5,925 bases of DNA from Nitrospirota bacterium (GTDB lineage Bacteria > Nitrospirota > UBA9217): assembly GCA_021788515.1 (NCBI GenBank), contig JAJYKN010000102.1:1-5925 (forward strand). The letters run 5' to 3'. Each line of letters starts with the position of its first letter. Position 1 is the stretch's first letter. The notes beneath the pieces are model-generated. The model saw nothing but the letters and a program-made list of their open reading frames with translations, was not told where the DNA came from and did not search any database. Shown piece after piece: positions 1 through 4,801 of this stretch. The position numbers and the translations under genes were made by a program.

Positions 1-209
1 GAAACCCGTTCTTTACGCTCAGGAAACGGTGACATGCTGTTCTCATAAGCCACCACCGATGAACTGATAATGCTGACCCCACCTGCCATTGTTTTTTCTA
101 ATATCGATAAAAAGGCCTCAGCCTCAAGCCTGATTCGAGCCTGGCTTTGGTCGTCAAAAGGCCGGTTATATACACTTGTGTCAAGATATATTTTGATATG
201 TTGTCGCAT
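1..209 (-). CDS. PIN-domain (VapC-like) toxin, 3' part outside the window
   Basis: This is a 69-codon open frame starting at ATG 209-207 and still open at base 1. The protein begins MRQHIKIYLDTSVYNRPFDD, and the IYLDTSVYNRPFDD block is typical of a group of stand-alone PIN-domain proteins. Asp10 fits the first acidic metal ligand of the PIN fold. Glu56, in the segment SSSVVAYENS, fits the conserved second acidic residue. PIN proteins of this type are usually Mg-dependent ribonucleases acting as toxins of VapBC-like toxin-antitoxin pairs; a role here is inferred from family. An in-frame TGA at 230-228 closes the frame upstream, so ATG 209 is the only standard start. No clear Shine-Dalgarno sequence precedes it. 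A candidate promoter lies at 241-270. No antitoxin-like gene is recognised between here and ssrA; a partner could lie past the left edge. The family call is fairly sure and toxin function less so, because the remaining catalytic residues are off the window. Confidence 0.8.
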   Translation of the reverse strand, partial: MRQHIKIYLDTSVYNRPFDDQSQARIRLEAEAFLSILEKTMAGGVSIISSSVVAYENSMSPFPERKERV

Positions 210-240
210 ACATAAAAACCGAATGAATCACGGTAGATAT

Positions 241-270
241 ACAATAGCATGATTCAATAGCGAATGACAA
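241..270 (-). promoter_or_regulatory. candidate sigma70-type promoter for the PIN-domain gene
   Basis: Read on the minus strand there is TTGTCA (270-265, five of six matches to the -35 consensus), an 18-base spacer, then TATTGT (246-241, four of six matches to the -10 consensus). A TG one base before the -10 gives an extended -10 element. Transcription would start about 25 bases before the PIN gene ATG at 209. This is a pattern match only; AT-rich DNA yields such matches by chance. Confidence 0.3.
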
Positions 271-432
271 GCGGCAAAATATACTTTATGAAATGAAAGA
301 ACGGAAAGCAAGTTGTCCCGTCTCTTAAAATTCAAAGAAAAAAAACGATCTATTTTATCGAATCGCTTTGAACTGTTACTACGTACCCTGTCATACATAC
401 CCCAAAAATACCCCCAACTTGTGAATGCTGGA

Positions 433-471
433 AAATAAAAAAAGAGCTAATCCTTTTAAAGAGTTAGCTCT
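433..471 (-). terminator. rho-independent terminator of ssrA
   Basis: On the minus strand a perfect 8-bp stem AGAGCTAA/TTAGCTCT (471-464 with 450-443) encloses a 13-base loop. It is followed directly by a T-rich tract (TTTTTTTATTTT, with the first T shared with the stem end). It lies about 70 bases past the tmRNA 3' end. No T tract follows in the plus direction, so it serves minus-strand transcription, most likely ssrA alone or operon read-through plus ssrA. Confidence 0.7.
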
Positions 472-540
472 ACACAATACTCCAATTTGATGGAGCAATT
501 TAAAAAAAAATAAAAATTTATTAATTATTTCAATAAGTTA

Positions 541-893
541 TGGTGGAGGCGGCGGGAATTGAACCCGCGTCCGAAAACCTTTAGCCAGTAGCTCATACAT
601 GCTTATCCCCTCATTTTAAGCTCTCGCTTCATCCGGCGCCTTGGGGAAAGCTTCGGAATCGGCCAGCCCGGTTTATCTTATTCTCTTGCCCCGGACGAAG
701 TCAAGAGAACCAGCCTGGTTTTTGACGTCTCTGCGGCTGTTCAGGCGCCGGCCGCGAAACGCGCTAGCCTAAATTAGGCAGCGAGTGCCAGTTCGTTATT
801 GGCAGTTGATCTTTACCATGTGTTTAACGAGCCCCATGGTACCTCGGCATGCAACTCCTGACCTCCGTATCCCCGTCGAAGCCTGTCGCCCCC
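541..893 (-). ncRNA. ssrA: tmRNA (transfer-messenger RNA), one-piece
   Basis: tmRNA rescues stalled ribosomes: alanyl-tmRNA with SmpB enters the empty A site, and the ribosome switches to the tag frame, marking the nascent chain for proteolysis. The minus strand begins GGGGGCGACAGGCTTCGACG, the standard tmRNA 5' signature, and ends GCCGCCTCCACCA with CCA encoded. The 5' GGGGGCG pairs with CGCCTCC just before ACCA, a 7-bp acceptor stem with one G-U. A T-arm GCGGG-TTCAATT-CCCGC is present near 548-570. The length of 353 nt is normal for a one-piece tmRNA. The tag frame is at 803-774. The middle region was not folded to confirm each pseudoknot. The gene lies 92 bases after yggU and has its own terminator at 433-471. 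Its 3' end is a frequent target of tyrosine integrases in other bacteria. Confidence 0.97.
774..803 (-). other. tmRNA proteolysis-tag reading frame (ANNELALAA)
   Basis: Inside ssrA the minus strand reads GCC AAT AAC GAA CTG GCA CTC GCT GCC followed by TAA, giving ANNELALAA. The hydrophobic ALAA end is the usual recognition signal for ClpXP-type proteases, and the AN start resembles the E. coli tag ANDENYALAA. The resume codon is inferred to be GCC at 803-801 from this resemblance. The tag is nine residues, one shorter than the E. coli encoded tag. Confidence 0.88.
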
Positions 894-912
894 TTTTTTT
901 CTTAAAGCAGTT

Positions 913-961
913 TTGAGTTTTAGGTTTTTGGTTTTAAGTTAACCCAACACCCGAAACTCAA
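913..961. repeat. imperfect inverted repeat between yggU and ssrA
   Basis: TTGAGTTT (913-920) and AAACTCAA (954-961) are perfect inverted 8-mers. Between them shorter paired blocks (GG/CC, TTGG/CCAA) surround a central GTTAAC palindrome (938-943), giving a roughly 49-base imperfect palindrome. No T tract follows in the minus direction, so it is not an intrinsic terminator for the operon. A possible -10 element for ssrA, TTTAAG (906-901), follows it at the right distance from base 893 but has no good -35. Simple-sequence palindromes like this are often dispersed in genomes; copy number cannot be judged here. Confidence 0.45.
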
Positions 962-985
962 CACCAAGAACTACTATATACTACC

Positions 986-1300
986 CTATTCCTCTTGATT
1001 ATACAACAACCGTTGCATGGTCTCTTCGCCCATACCCAGTATTTTGATGATCTTTTCTCTTCCTGTATGGCCCGAAACGATCTCCACCTGGGAACGGCTG
1101 ATATTAAGCTGATCGGCAAGGAACTTCACGAGCGCCTCGTTGGCCGCGCCGTCCACCGGCGGGGCAGTCAGCCTGATCTTGAGCTTGCCTCCCTCCATTC
1201 TGATAATCTCGTTTTTGGAGGCCCGTGGCTGGATCCGTATCGAGATCAAGGCCGACGTCTCTTCCGTTTTATTCCGGGGCTGGCTCTTCTTTTGCGCCAC
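986..1300 (-). CDS. yggU: DUF167 / YggU family protein
   Basis: A 104-residue protein of the small UPF0235/DUF167 family, whose biochemical role is not established. The family landmarks are present: IRIQPRASKNE (residues 21-31), LTAPPVDGAANEALVKFLA (44-62) and VSGHTGREKIIKI (75-87). The total length is close to the usual 95-105. The start is GTG at 1300-1298, inside the end of the DivIVA gene, giving a 32-base overlap. It is chosen because a strong Shine-Dalgarno GAGGAGG (1313-1307) sits six bases before it. A TTG at 1249, 19 bases past the DivIVA stop, is a weaker alternative and would remove a charged, non-conserved N-terminal stretch. The stop is TAG at 988-986. It is the last protein gene of the operon, and yggU is commonly found beside yggT, proC and yggS. 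Confidence 0.94.
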   Translation of the reverse strand: MAQKKSQPRNKTEETSALISIRIQPRASKNEIIRMEGGKLKIRLTAPPVDGAANEALVKFLADQLNISRSQVEIVSGHTGREKIIKILGMGEETMQRLLYNQEE

Positions 1301-1760
1301 TGCCGGCCTCCTCGAAGTTGACCATTTCCAGGTGCATCTGGACTACCTTCTTCAGGTCCTGCAGGAATTGGTGCTTCCGGCGCTTGAGTTCCTGGATGTC
1401 GGATTCGAGTTTGAACTTTTCCTGCTGTGCATTGCCGACCGTCTGCTCACTGCGGATCCCGGCTTCCTTTACAATAAGGTCTGCTTCCTTCCGCGCGCCG
1501 TCCTTCAGCTCCTCGATCAGCTTTTGCGTCATGAGCATGGTGTTTTTGACGTTCTCTTCCTTCTCAACGAGCTCCCGCAGTCTCTGGTCGTAGGCCTGGC
1601 GGAACTCCCGCAAATCGGCCACCTCGCGCACCAGCGATTCCATCTCGTCCCTTACCAGATCGAGGAACATCTCAACCTCGGTCCGGTCATAACCGCGGAA
1701 CCCGATGTGAAACCGCTTCTGCTGGATGTCGAGCGGCGTTACTTTTATTCCATCGCTCAT
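1269..1760 (-). CDS. divIVA: DivIVA-domain coiled-coil protein
   Basis: A 163-residue protein. Residues 1-35 (KVTPLDIQQKRFHIGFRGYD, then EVEMFLD) match the N-terminal DivIVA domain, including the F-x-x-x-FRGYD segment that in characterised DivIVA proteins binds curved membrane. Residues from about 35 to 150 are charged, almost without proline, and predicted coiled coil from their heptad-like pattern; the tail (152-163) is short and acidic. In Gram-positive bacteria DivIVA/GpsB proteins mark poles and division sites. In Gram-negative lineages carrying this operon the role is unproven, so the symbol denotes the domain rather than a proven function. The start ATG 1760-1758 has GGAGG seven bases upstream. 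The stop TAA (1271-1269) lies inside yggU. The gene follows yggT after 37 bases, consistent with co-transcription. Confidence 0.93.
   Translation of the reverse strand: MSDGIKVTPLDIQQKRFHIGFRGYDRTEVEMFLDLVRDEMESLVREVADLREFRQAYDQRLRELVEKEENVKNTMLMTQKLIEELKDGARKEADLIVKEAGIRSEQTVGNAQQEKFKLESDIQELKRRKHQFLQDLKKVVQMHLEMVNFEEAGSGAKEEPAPE
1307..1313 (-). promoter_or_regulatory. ribosome binding site that fixes the yggU start
   Basis: GAGGAGG on the minus strand, six bases before GTG 1300, within the DivIVA coding sequence. It is stronger than anything before the alternative TTG at 1249 (GGAAGAG) and supports the overlapping non-ATG start. Confidence 0.75.
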
Positions 1761-1797
1761 AGTGCTTCCTCCCCCGTCGCCGGATGTGGACGCTTCC

Positions 1798-2097
1798 CTA
1801 CCCCATCGAGCTGCCGATGCGATAGAGGGTATTGATCAGCGCGTACTGCAGGAACAGAATGATCAGGATCGCGATAAGCGGCGAAAGATCGATCCCGAGC
1901 CGGTACGGCGGCGCAAGTTTCCTGAGGGGCCGCAGGACCGGCTCCGTAGAACGCTGCAGGAACTGCACGATCGGGTTATACGGATCAGGGTTCACCCAGG
2001 AGATGAGGGCGCGGATGATGATGACCCACATGTAGATGTTGAGCAGCACATCGAGCACCTTTGCGATACCGACTATAATATTTCCGAATACGAACAT
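1798..2097 (-). CDS. yggT: YggT family integral membrane protein
   Basis: A 99-residue membrane protein of the YggT family (often listed as YGGT/YlmG). Two hydrophobic segments are seen, about residues 3-34 and 70-92. They flank a cytosolic-type loop with the family signature: SWVNPDPYNPIVQFL (33-47), then STEPVLRPLRKLAP (50-63), then DLSPLIAILI (70-79). This is the single-repeat form; E. coli YggT is a tandem double of about 190 residues. Relatives (YlmG, chloroplast YlmG) are linked to division and nucleoid or osmotic phenotypes, but no reaction is known. The start ATG 2097-2095 is preceded by GGGAGG with about six bases spacing; the stop is TAG 1800-1798. It lies between proC (108-base gap) and the DivIVA gene (37-base gap), the common arrangement for this family. 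Confidence 0.95.
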   Translation of the reverse strand: MFVFGNIIVGIAKVLDVLLNIYMWVIIIRALISWVNPDPYNPIVQFLQRSTEPVLRPLRKLAPPYRLGIDLSPLIAILIILFLQYALINTLYRIGSSMG

Positions 2098-2131
2098 GGA
2101 TCCTCCCGTTTTAAAAATCGAACCGGTGAAA

Positions 2132-2195
2132 CGGAGAAACGGGGAGTCGGAGAAAATTCAATCTCTCACCGCGTCCCCGCGTCTCCCCGTCTCCG
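2132..2195. repeat. inverted-repeat element between proC and yggT
   Basis: The left arm CGGAGAAACGGGGAG (2132-2146) is the reverse complement of the right arm CTCCCCGTCTCCG (2183-2195), apart from two extra A residues. The right arm belongs to a short tandem run of CGTCYCC-like units (2171-2195). The element begins right after the proC stop codon (2208-2206) in the direction of transcription. No T tract follows, so it is not an intrinsic terminator. It resembles dispersed intergenic palindromes; copy number in the genome is unknown. Confidence 0.6.
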
Positions 2196-2205
2196 CTTCG
2201 GTTTA

Positions 2206-3018
2206 TTATTTCCCCAGTTCCTTGCTTCTCGCTGTTGCCGCCTCCACCGCGTTCATGAGCGTAGCCCGGAGCTTCCCTTTTTCGAGAGCATGCAAGCCTT
2301 CGATCGTCGTGCCTGCGGGGGAAGTCACCATATCCCGGAGCTTCCCGGGGTGCTCTTTGGTCTCGAGCACCATCTTAGCCGAACCGTACACGGTTTGGGC
2401 AGCAAGTTCGAGCGCCAGCTGGCGGGGCAGGCCTGCTTTCACCCCCGCATCGGAGAGCGCGTCGATGATCATGAATACATAAGCCGGCCCGCTTCCGGAC
2501 AGCCCGGTCACGGCATCCATCAGCTTTTCTTCGACAACAACGGACCTGCCCACGGAATTGAAGATGTCCTGCGAAAGAGTTACGTCATCGCTCGTCGCTT
2601 TGCTCCCTGCGGCTATCGCGGCTGCGCCGGCAAGCACAAGCGCGGGAGTATTCGGCATCACACGCACGACATGGGCGCCGGCAGGAAGCGCCCGTTCGAT
2701 CTTCGTGACCGGGACGCCCGCGGCGATGGAAATGACGAGCTTCGTGTTGTCAACAGCAGGGGCGATTTCCGCGAGGACCTTGTCGATCACCTGCGGCTTG
2801 ACGCTCAGGATGATGATGCCCGCCTCTCGAACCGCATCCACATTCGTTTTTTGCGGGAGAACGCCGTAGGTCTTCTTAAGATGCGTAAGCCGGTCCGTGG
2901 AAACGTCGGCAACGAGGATCCGGTCCGGCCCGGCCATTCCCGATGCGATCAAGCCCTTGATGAGCGCCTCGGCCATGTTTCCGCCGCCCAGGAATGCAAT
3001 TTTTTTATCGAGTGCCAT
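2206..3018 (-). CDS. proC: pyrroline-5-carboxylate reductase
   Basis: ProC catalyses the last step of proline synthesis, NAD(P)H-dependent reduction of 1-pyrroline-5-carboxylate to L-proline, in the cytosol. The protein has 270 residues, the normal length. The N-terminal Rossmann fold shows IAFLGGGNMAEALIKGL (7-23). It is followed by SVKPQ (72-76), ISIAAGVP (96-103) and VRVMPNTPALV (118-128). The C-terminal dimerisation/active-site domain has LSGSGPAYVF (173-182) and the ProC signature centred on MVTSPAGTTIEGL (230-242). The start ATG 3018-3016 has a purine-rich AGGGGGG shortly upstream; the stop is TAA 2208-2206. It follows yggS, a very common pairing, after a 141-base gap filled by an inverted-repeat element. 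All expected motifs are intact. Confidence 0.98.
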   Translation of the reverse strand: MALDKKIAFLGGGNMAEALIKGLIASGMAGPDRILVADVSTDRLTHLKKTYGVLPQKTNVDAVREAGIIILSVKPQVIDKVLAEIAPAVDNTKLVISIAAGVPVTKIERALPAGAHVVRVMPNTPALVLAGAAAIAAGSKATSDDVTLSQDIFNSVGRSVVVEEKLMDAVTGLSGSGPAYVFMIIDALSDAGVKAGLPRQLALELAAQTVYGSAKMVLETKEHPGKLRDMVTSPAGTTIEGLHALEKGKLRATLMNAVEAATARSKELGK

Positions 3019-3052
3019 TGTGCCCCCCTACAAAATCTTATTCGTATCTGCT

Positions 3053-3153
3053 TCCTCCCCTTCAAGGGGAGGATCGAGGCGGGGATGGGCCTCACGGAAT
3101 CGGCAGGAATAAACCCATCCTCACCCTCCCCTCTCCTTGAAGGAGAGGGGGAG
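3053..3153. repeat. REP/MITE-like double-hairpin element between yggS and proC
   Basis: Two strong hairpins lie about 50 bases apart. The first is TCCTCCCC/GGGGAGGA (3053-3060 with 3066-3073) around a TTCAA loop. The second is an 11-bp arm pair CCCCTCTCCTT/AAGGAGAGGGG (3128-3138 with 3140-3150) around one G, so its centre reads TTGAA. Inside them GGATGGG (3083-3089) is inverted as CCCATCC (3114-3120), making the whole element an imperfect palindrome. It ends six bases from the yggS stop and stops before the proC ribosome binding site, so it fills the gap without touching either gene. Neither hairpin is followed by a T tract. Similar CTCCCC-TTCAA-type palindromes are common dispersed intergenic elements in several bacterial groups (general knowledge). 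Confidence 0.7.
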
Positions 3154-3159
3154 TGGCTG

Positions 3160-3846
3160 TTAGCTTCTCTTCCCGAATATCGCCGTTCCCACCCGCACAA
3201 CGGTTGAGCCTTCTTCCACCGCCGTTTCAAAATCTCCGCTCATGCCCATCGAGAGCTCCTGCAGGGACACGTCGGGAATATTTTCCTGTGCGATGCCCGC
3301 TGCCAGCTCGCGCAGTCTTTGGAAATAGGGCCGTACCATTTCCGGATTGTCCAGCAGGGGCGGGACGGCCATAAGGCCTTTGATGGCAATGTGCTTGAGC
3401 TTTGCCGCTTCGCGGACGAGGCCCGCGGCCTCCTGCAAGGCCACTCCCGCCTTGGCTGCTTCGCCGGCGATGCTCACTTCGATCAGGACGTTCTGGACCT
3501 TGCCGATCTTTCCCGCCTGTTTATCGAGCTCTTTTGCGAGATCAAGGTTGTCGACGGAGTGGATCATATCAAAAAGCTTGACCGCGTACTTGGCCTTGTT
3601 CGTTTGCAGATGTCCGATCAAATGCCAGCTTGCGATCTGCCCGAGCTTCTCGATCTTCTCCTTCGCCTCCTGCACCCGGTTCTCGCCGAGAATGGCCGCT
3701 CCCGCGGCAACAGCCTCCCGGATCCTTTCGGCATCGACGGTCTTCGTGACCACGATGAGCTGGACCGAAGATGGGTCCCGGCCCGCGCGCTTTGCCGCGG
3801 CAGCGATCCGGTCATGAATGTGTTTCAGATTATCGGCTATCGACAT
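3160..3846 (-). CDS. yggS: YggS/PLPBP family pyridoxal phosphate homeostasis protein
   Basis: A PLP-binding protein of the alanine-racemase N-terminal fold (COG0325). It has no known catalytic activity and buffers free PLP and amino/keto acid pools in the cytosol. The 228-residue length is typical. Lys35 in LIVVTKTV (30-37) matches the Schiff-base lysine of E. coli YggS (Lys36). Other family landmarks are GENRVQEAKEK, WHLIGHLQTNKAKYAV, HSVDNLDLAKEL, LIEVSIAGEAAKAGV, GLMAVPP and the C-terminal LSMGMSGDFETAVEEGST with VRVGTAIFG, which forms the phosphate-binding part. The start ATG 3846-3844 is chosen because it begins the conserved MSIADNL region and has GAGG about five bases upstream. The open frame extends 26 codons farther up, but that part lies in a repeat. 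The stop is TAA 3162-3160. Confidence 0.97.
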   Translation of the reverse strand: MSIADNLKHIHDRIAAAAKRAGRDPSSVQLIVVTKTVDAERIREAVAAGAAILGENRVQEAKEKIEKLGQIASWHLIGHLQTNKAKYAVKLFDMIHSVDNLDLAKELDKQAGKIGKVQNVLIEVSIAGEAAKAGVALQEAAGLVREAAKLKHIAIKGLMAVPPLLDNPEMVRPYFQRLRELAAGIAQENIPDVSLQELSMGMSGDFETAVEEGSTVVRVGTAIFGKRS

Positions 3847-3859
3847 GAGCACCTCGTAT

Positions 3860-3998
3860 CCACAGATGAACACGGTTAAAGACAACACGGTTTCATCAAG
3901 AATCAAAAAATATTTCGCCTGCAAAAAAAGTGCGACAACGGTTTTGTTTTAGTTCTGGCCTGAGTTCTTATTTCTCTTTTTACCGTGTTCATCCGTGG
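3860..3998. repeat. inverted-repeat element between pgeF and yggS
   Basis: CCACAGATGAACACGGT (3860-3876) and ACCGTGTTCATCCGTGG (3982-3998) are 17-base inverted arms with one mismatch, 105 bases apart. Pairing continues weakly inward (TTAAAGA against TCTTTTTA). AACACGGTT also occurs twice directly (3869-3877 and 3884-3892). This occupies nearly the whole 163-base pgeF-yggS gap. Motifs of the GTGTTCATCCGTGGTT type are widespread intergenic repeats in several bacterial groups (general knowledge). No transposase is present, so it would be a non-autonomous or fossil element. Confidence 0.65.
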
Positions 3999-4009
3999 TT
4001 CCTGCATCT

Positions 4010-4801
4010 TTACGGTTTGATCATGATCATTGAGAGCATCCTGCCGGTCCTGCCCTCGGCGCGAAAGGAGTAAAATAAATCCCTCCTGCAAGCCGTGCAA
4101 AGCCCGATGGCATGGATGTTCTGTTCCACCAGGCCGGTCCGCATCAGCTCTTTCGCATTCGCTTTCACCAAATCCAGGCCCCAGCGGTCCTTGCCGCGGG
4201 ACGTCGCGATCTCTTCCCAATGGTAAAACGCTTCCCTTACCGGTCCCATGACCGGCCCGTCCACTTCGTAGCACTCCGGCCCGATGGCCGGGCCGATCAC
4301 TGCGAGCATCCGTTCGGGCCGGGACCCGAACTCCGCCCCCATCCGCACCACGGTCTGGGAAACGATTTTCTTGACCGTGCTCCGCCAGCCTGCATGGATC
4401 GCGGCAACTGCCGGAACTCCGGGATCGAAGAGCAGTATCGGCACGCAATCGGCGGTTTCGACGCCGACCGCAATCCCGGGAGCATCAGTGACCAGGGCAT
4501 CGGCCTCGATGGTCCTCGGATCGATCTTCCCGCCTATCAATCCCCGGGCGTCGATCCGGACGATGTTCTCCCCATGGACCTGGTTTACCGTAATAAGTTT
4601 GTCCGGGGTAATGCCGAAGGCGTTTGCTACGGCGTCCCAGTCGCCGGGCGTTTTGTTGCCGCCCGTTCGCGCGCCCAGACCGTGCTTCCGAGTGGTAAAG
4701 GCATGACGAATCCCGCCTGCCTGTTCAAAAGCAGGGACCCGCAGATAGCCGATGCCCTTGAGCGACCGTTCCTCGTACGACTGTTTCCTGTCCCTGTTCA
4801 T
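4010..4801 (-). CDS. pgeF: laccase-domain protein / purine nucleoside phosphorylase (YfiH/PgeF family)
   Basis: A member of the Cu-oxidase_4 (DUF152) family, earlier called polyphenol oxidase. Family members have been reported to act on purine nucleosides (adenosine, inosine), and E. coli YfiH/PgeF to hydrolyse mis-built peptidoglycan precursors. The 263 residues show the complete metal/catalytic set: His76 in NQVHGEN, Cys119 in [13 protein letters not shown] and His136 in AAIHAGWR. These correspond to the His-Cys-His triad of E. coli YfiH. Also present are HAFTTRKHG (33-40), [12 protein letters not shown] (169-180) and [18 protein letters not shown] with GRMLS near the end. The start ATG 4801-4799 overlaps the upstream stop as ATGA, implying translational coupling. 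A farther ATG at 4861 would overlap the previous gene by 64 bases and adds non-conserved sequence. The stop is TAA 4012-4010. Confidence 0.96.
   Translation of the reverse strand: MNRDRKQSYEERSLKGIGYLRVPAFEQAGGIRHAFTTRKHGLGARTGGNKTPGDWDAVANAFGITPDKLITVNQVHGENIVRIDARGLIGGKIDPRTIEADALVTDAPGIAVGVETADCVPILLFDPGVPAVAAIHAGWRSTVKKIVSQTVVRMGAEFGSRPERMLAVIGPAIGPECYEVDGPVMGPVREAFYHWEEIATSRGKDRWGLDLVKANAKELMRTGLVEQNIHAIGLCTACRRDLFYSFRAEGRTGRMLSMIMIKP

Larger units (their letters stand above)
210..540. other. AT-rich non-coding stretch between the PIN gene and ssrA
   Basis: No convincing gene is seen in this stretch. It is rich in A and T runs and differs visibly from the GC-rich operon to the right. 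It contains a candidate promoter for the PIN gene (241-270), three TACCC-type short repeats (384-417) and the ssrA terminator (433-471). A small stem CTCCA/TGGAG (480-484 with 491-495) has no T tract after it on the minus strand. A 56-codon minus-strand frame (398-228) looks fortuitous. Confidence 0.6.

Noticed and set aside
70..252. A 60-codon plus-strand frame at the left edge
   Set aside because: It lies opposite the PIN-domain gene, whose protein sequence is clearly family-like, so the plus-strand frame is a shadow.
228..398. A 56-codon minus-strand frame just upstream of the PIN gene, a possible antitoxin
   Set aside because: The translation (starting MYDRVRSNSSK) lacks any antitoxin DNA-binding signature or acidic toxin-binding tail and has no good ribosome binding site; it looks fortuitous in AT-rich DNA.
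480..495. Small CTCCA/TGGAG hairpin near the tmRNA 3' end
   Set aside because: It has only 5 bp and no following T tract in the direction of ssrA transcription; the hairpin at 443-471 is the better terminator.
999..1004. A perfect TATAAT on the minus strand in the 3' end of yggU as an ssrA -10 box
   Set aside because: No acceptable -35 element lies 16-18 bases upstream, and it would give a leader of about 100 bases before the mature tmRNA; insufficient to call.
1726..3207. A 493-codon plus-strand open frame spanning yggT, proC and the repeats
   Set aside because: It is antisense to three well-supported genes and crosses intergenic repeats. Its Arg/His-rich product matches nothing recognisable, and long antisense frames are common in GC-rich DNA.
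3922..3945. A run of seven T on the minus strand after CCGTTGTCGCAC as a terminator between pgeF and yggS
   Set aside because: No inverted repeat forms a stem immediately before the T run.
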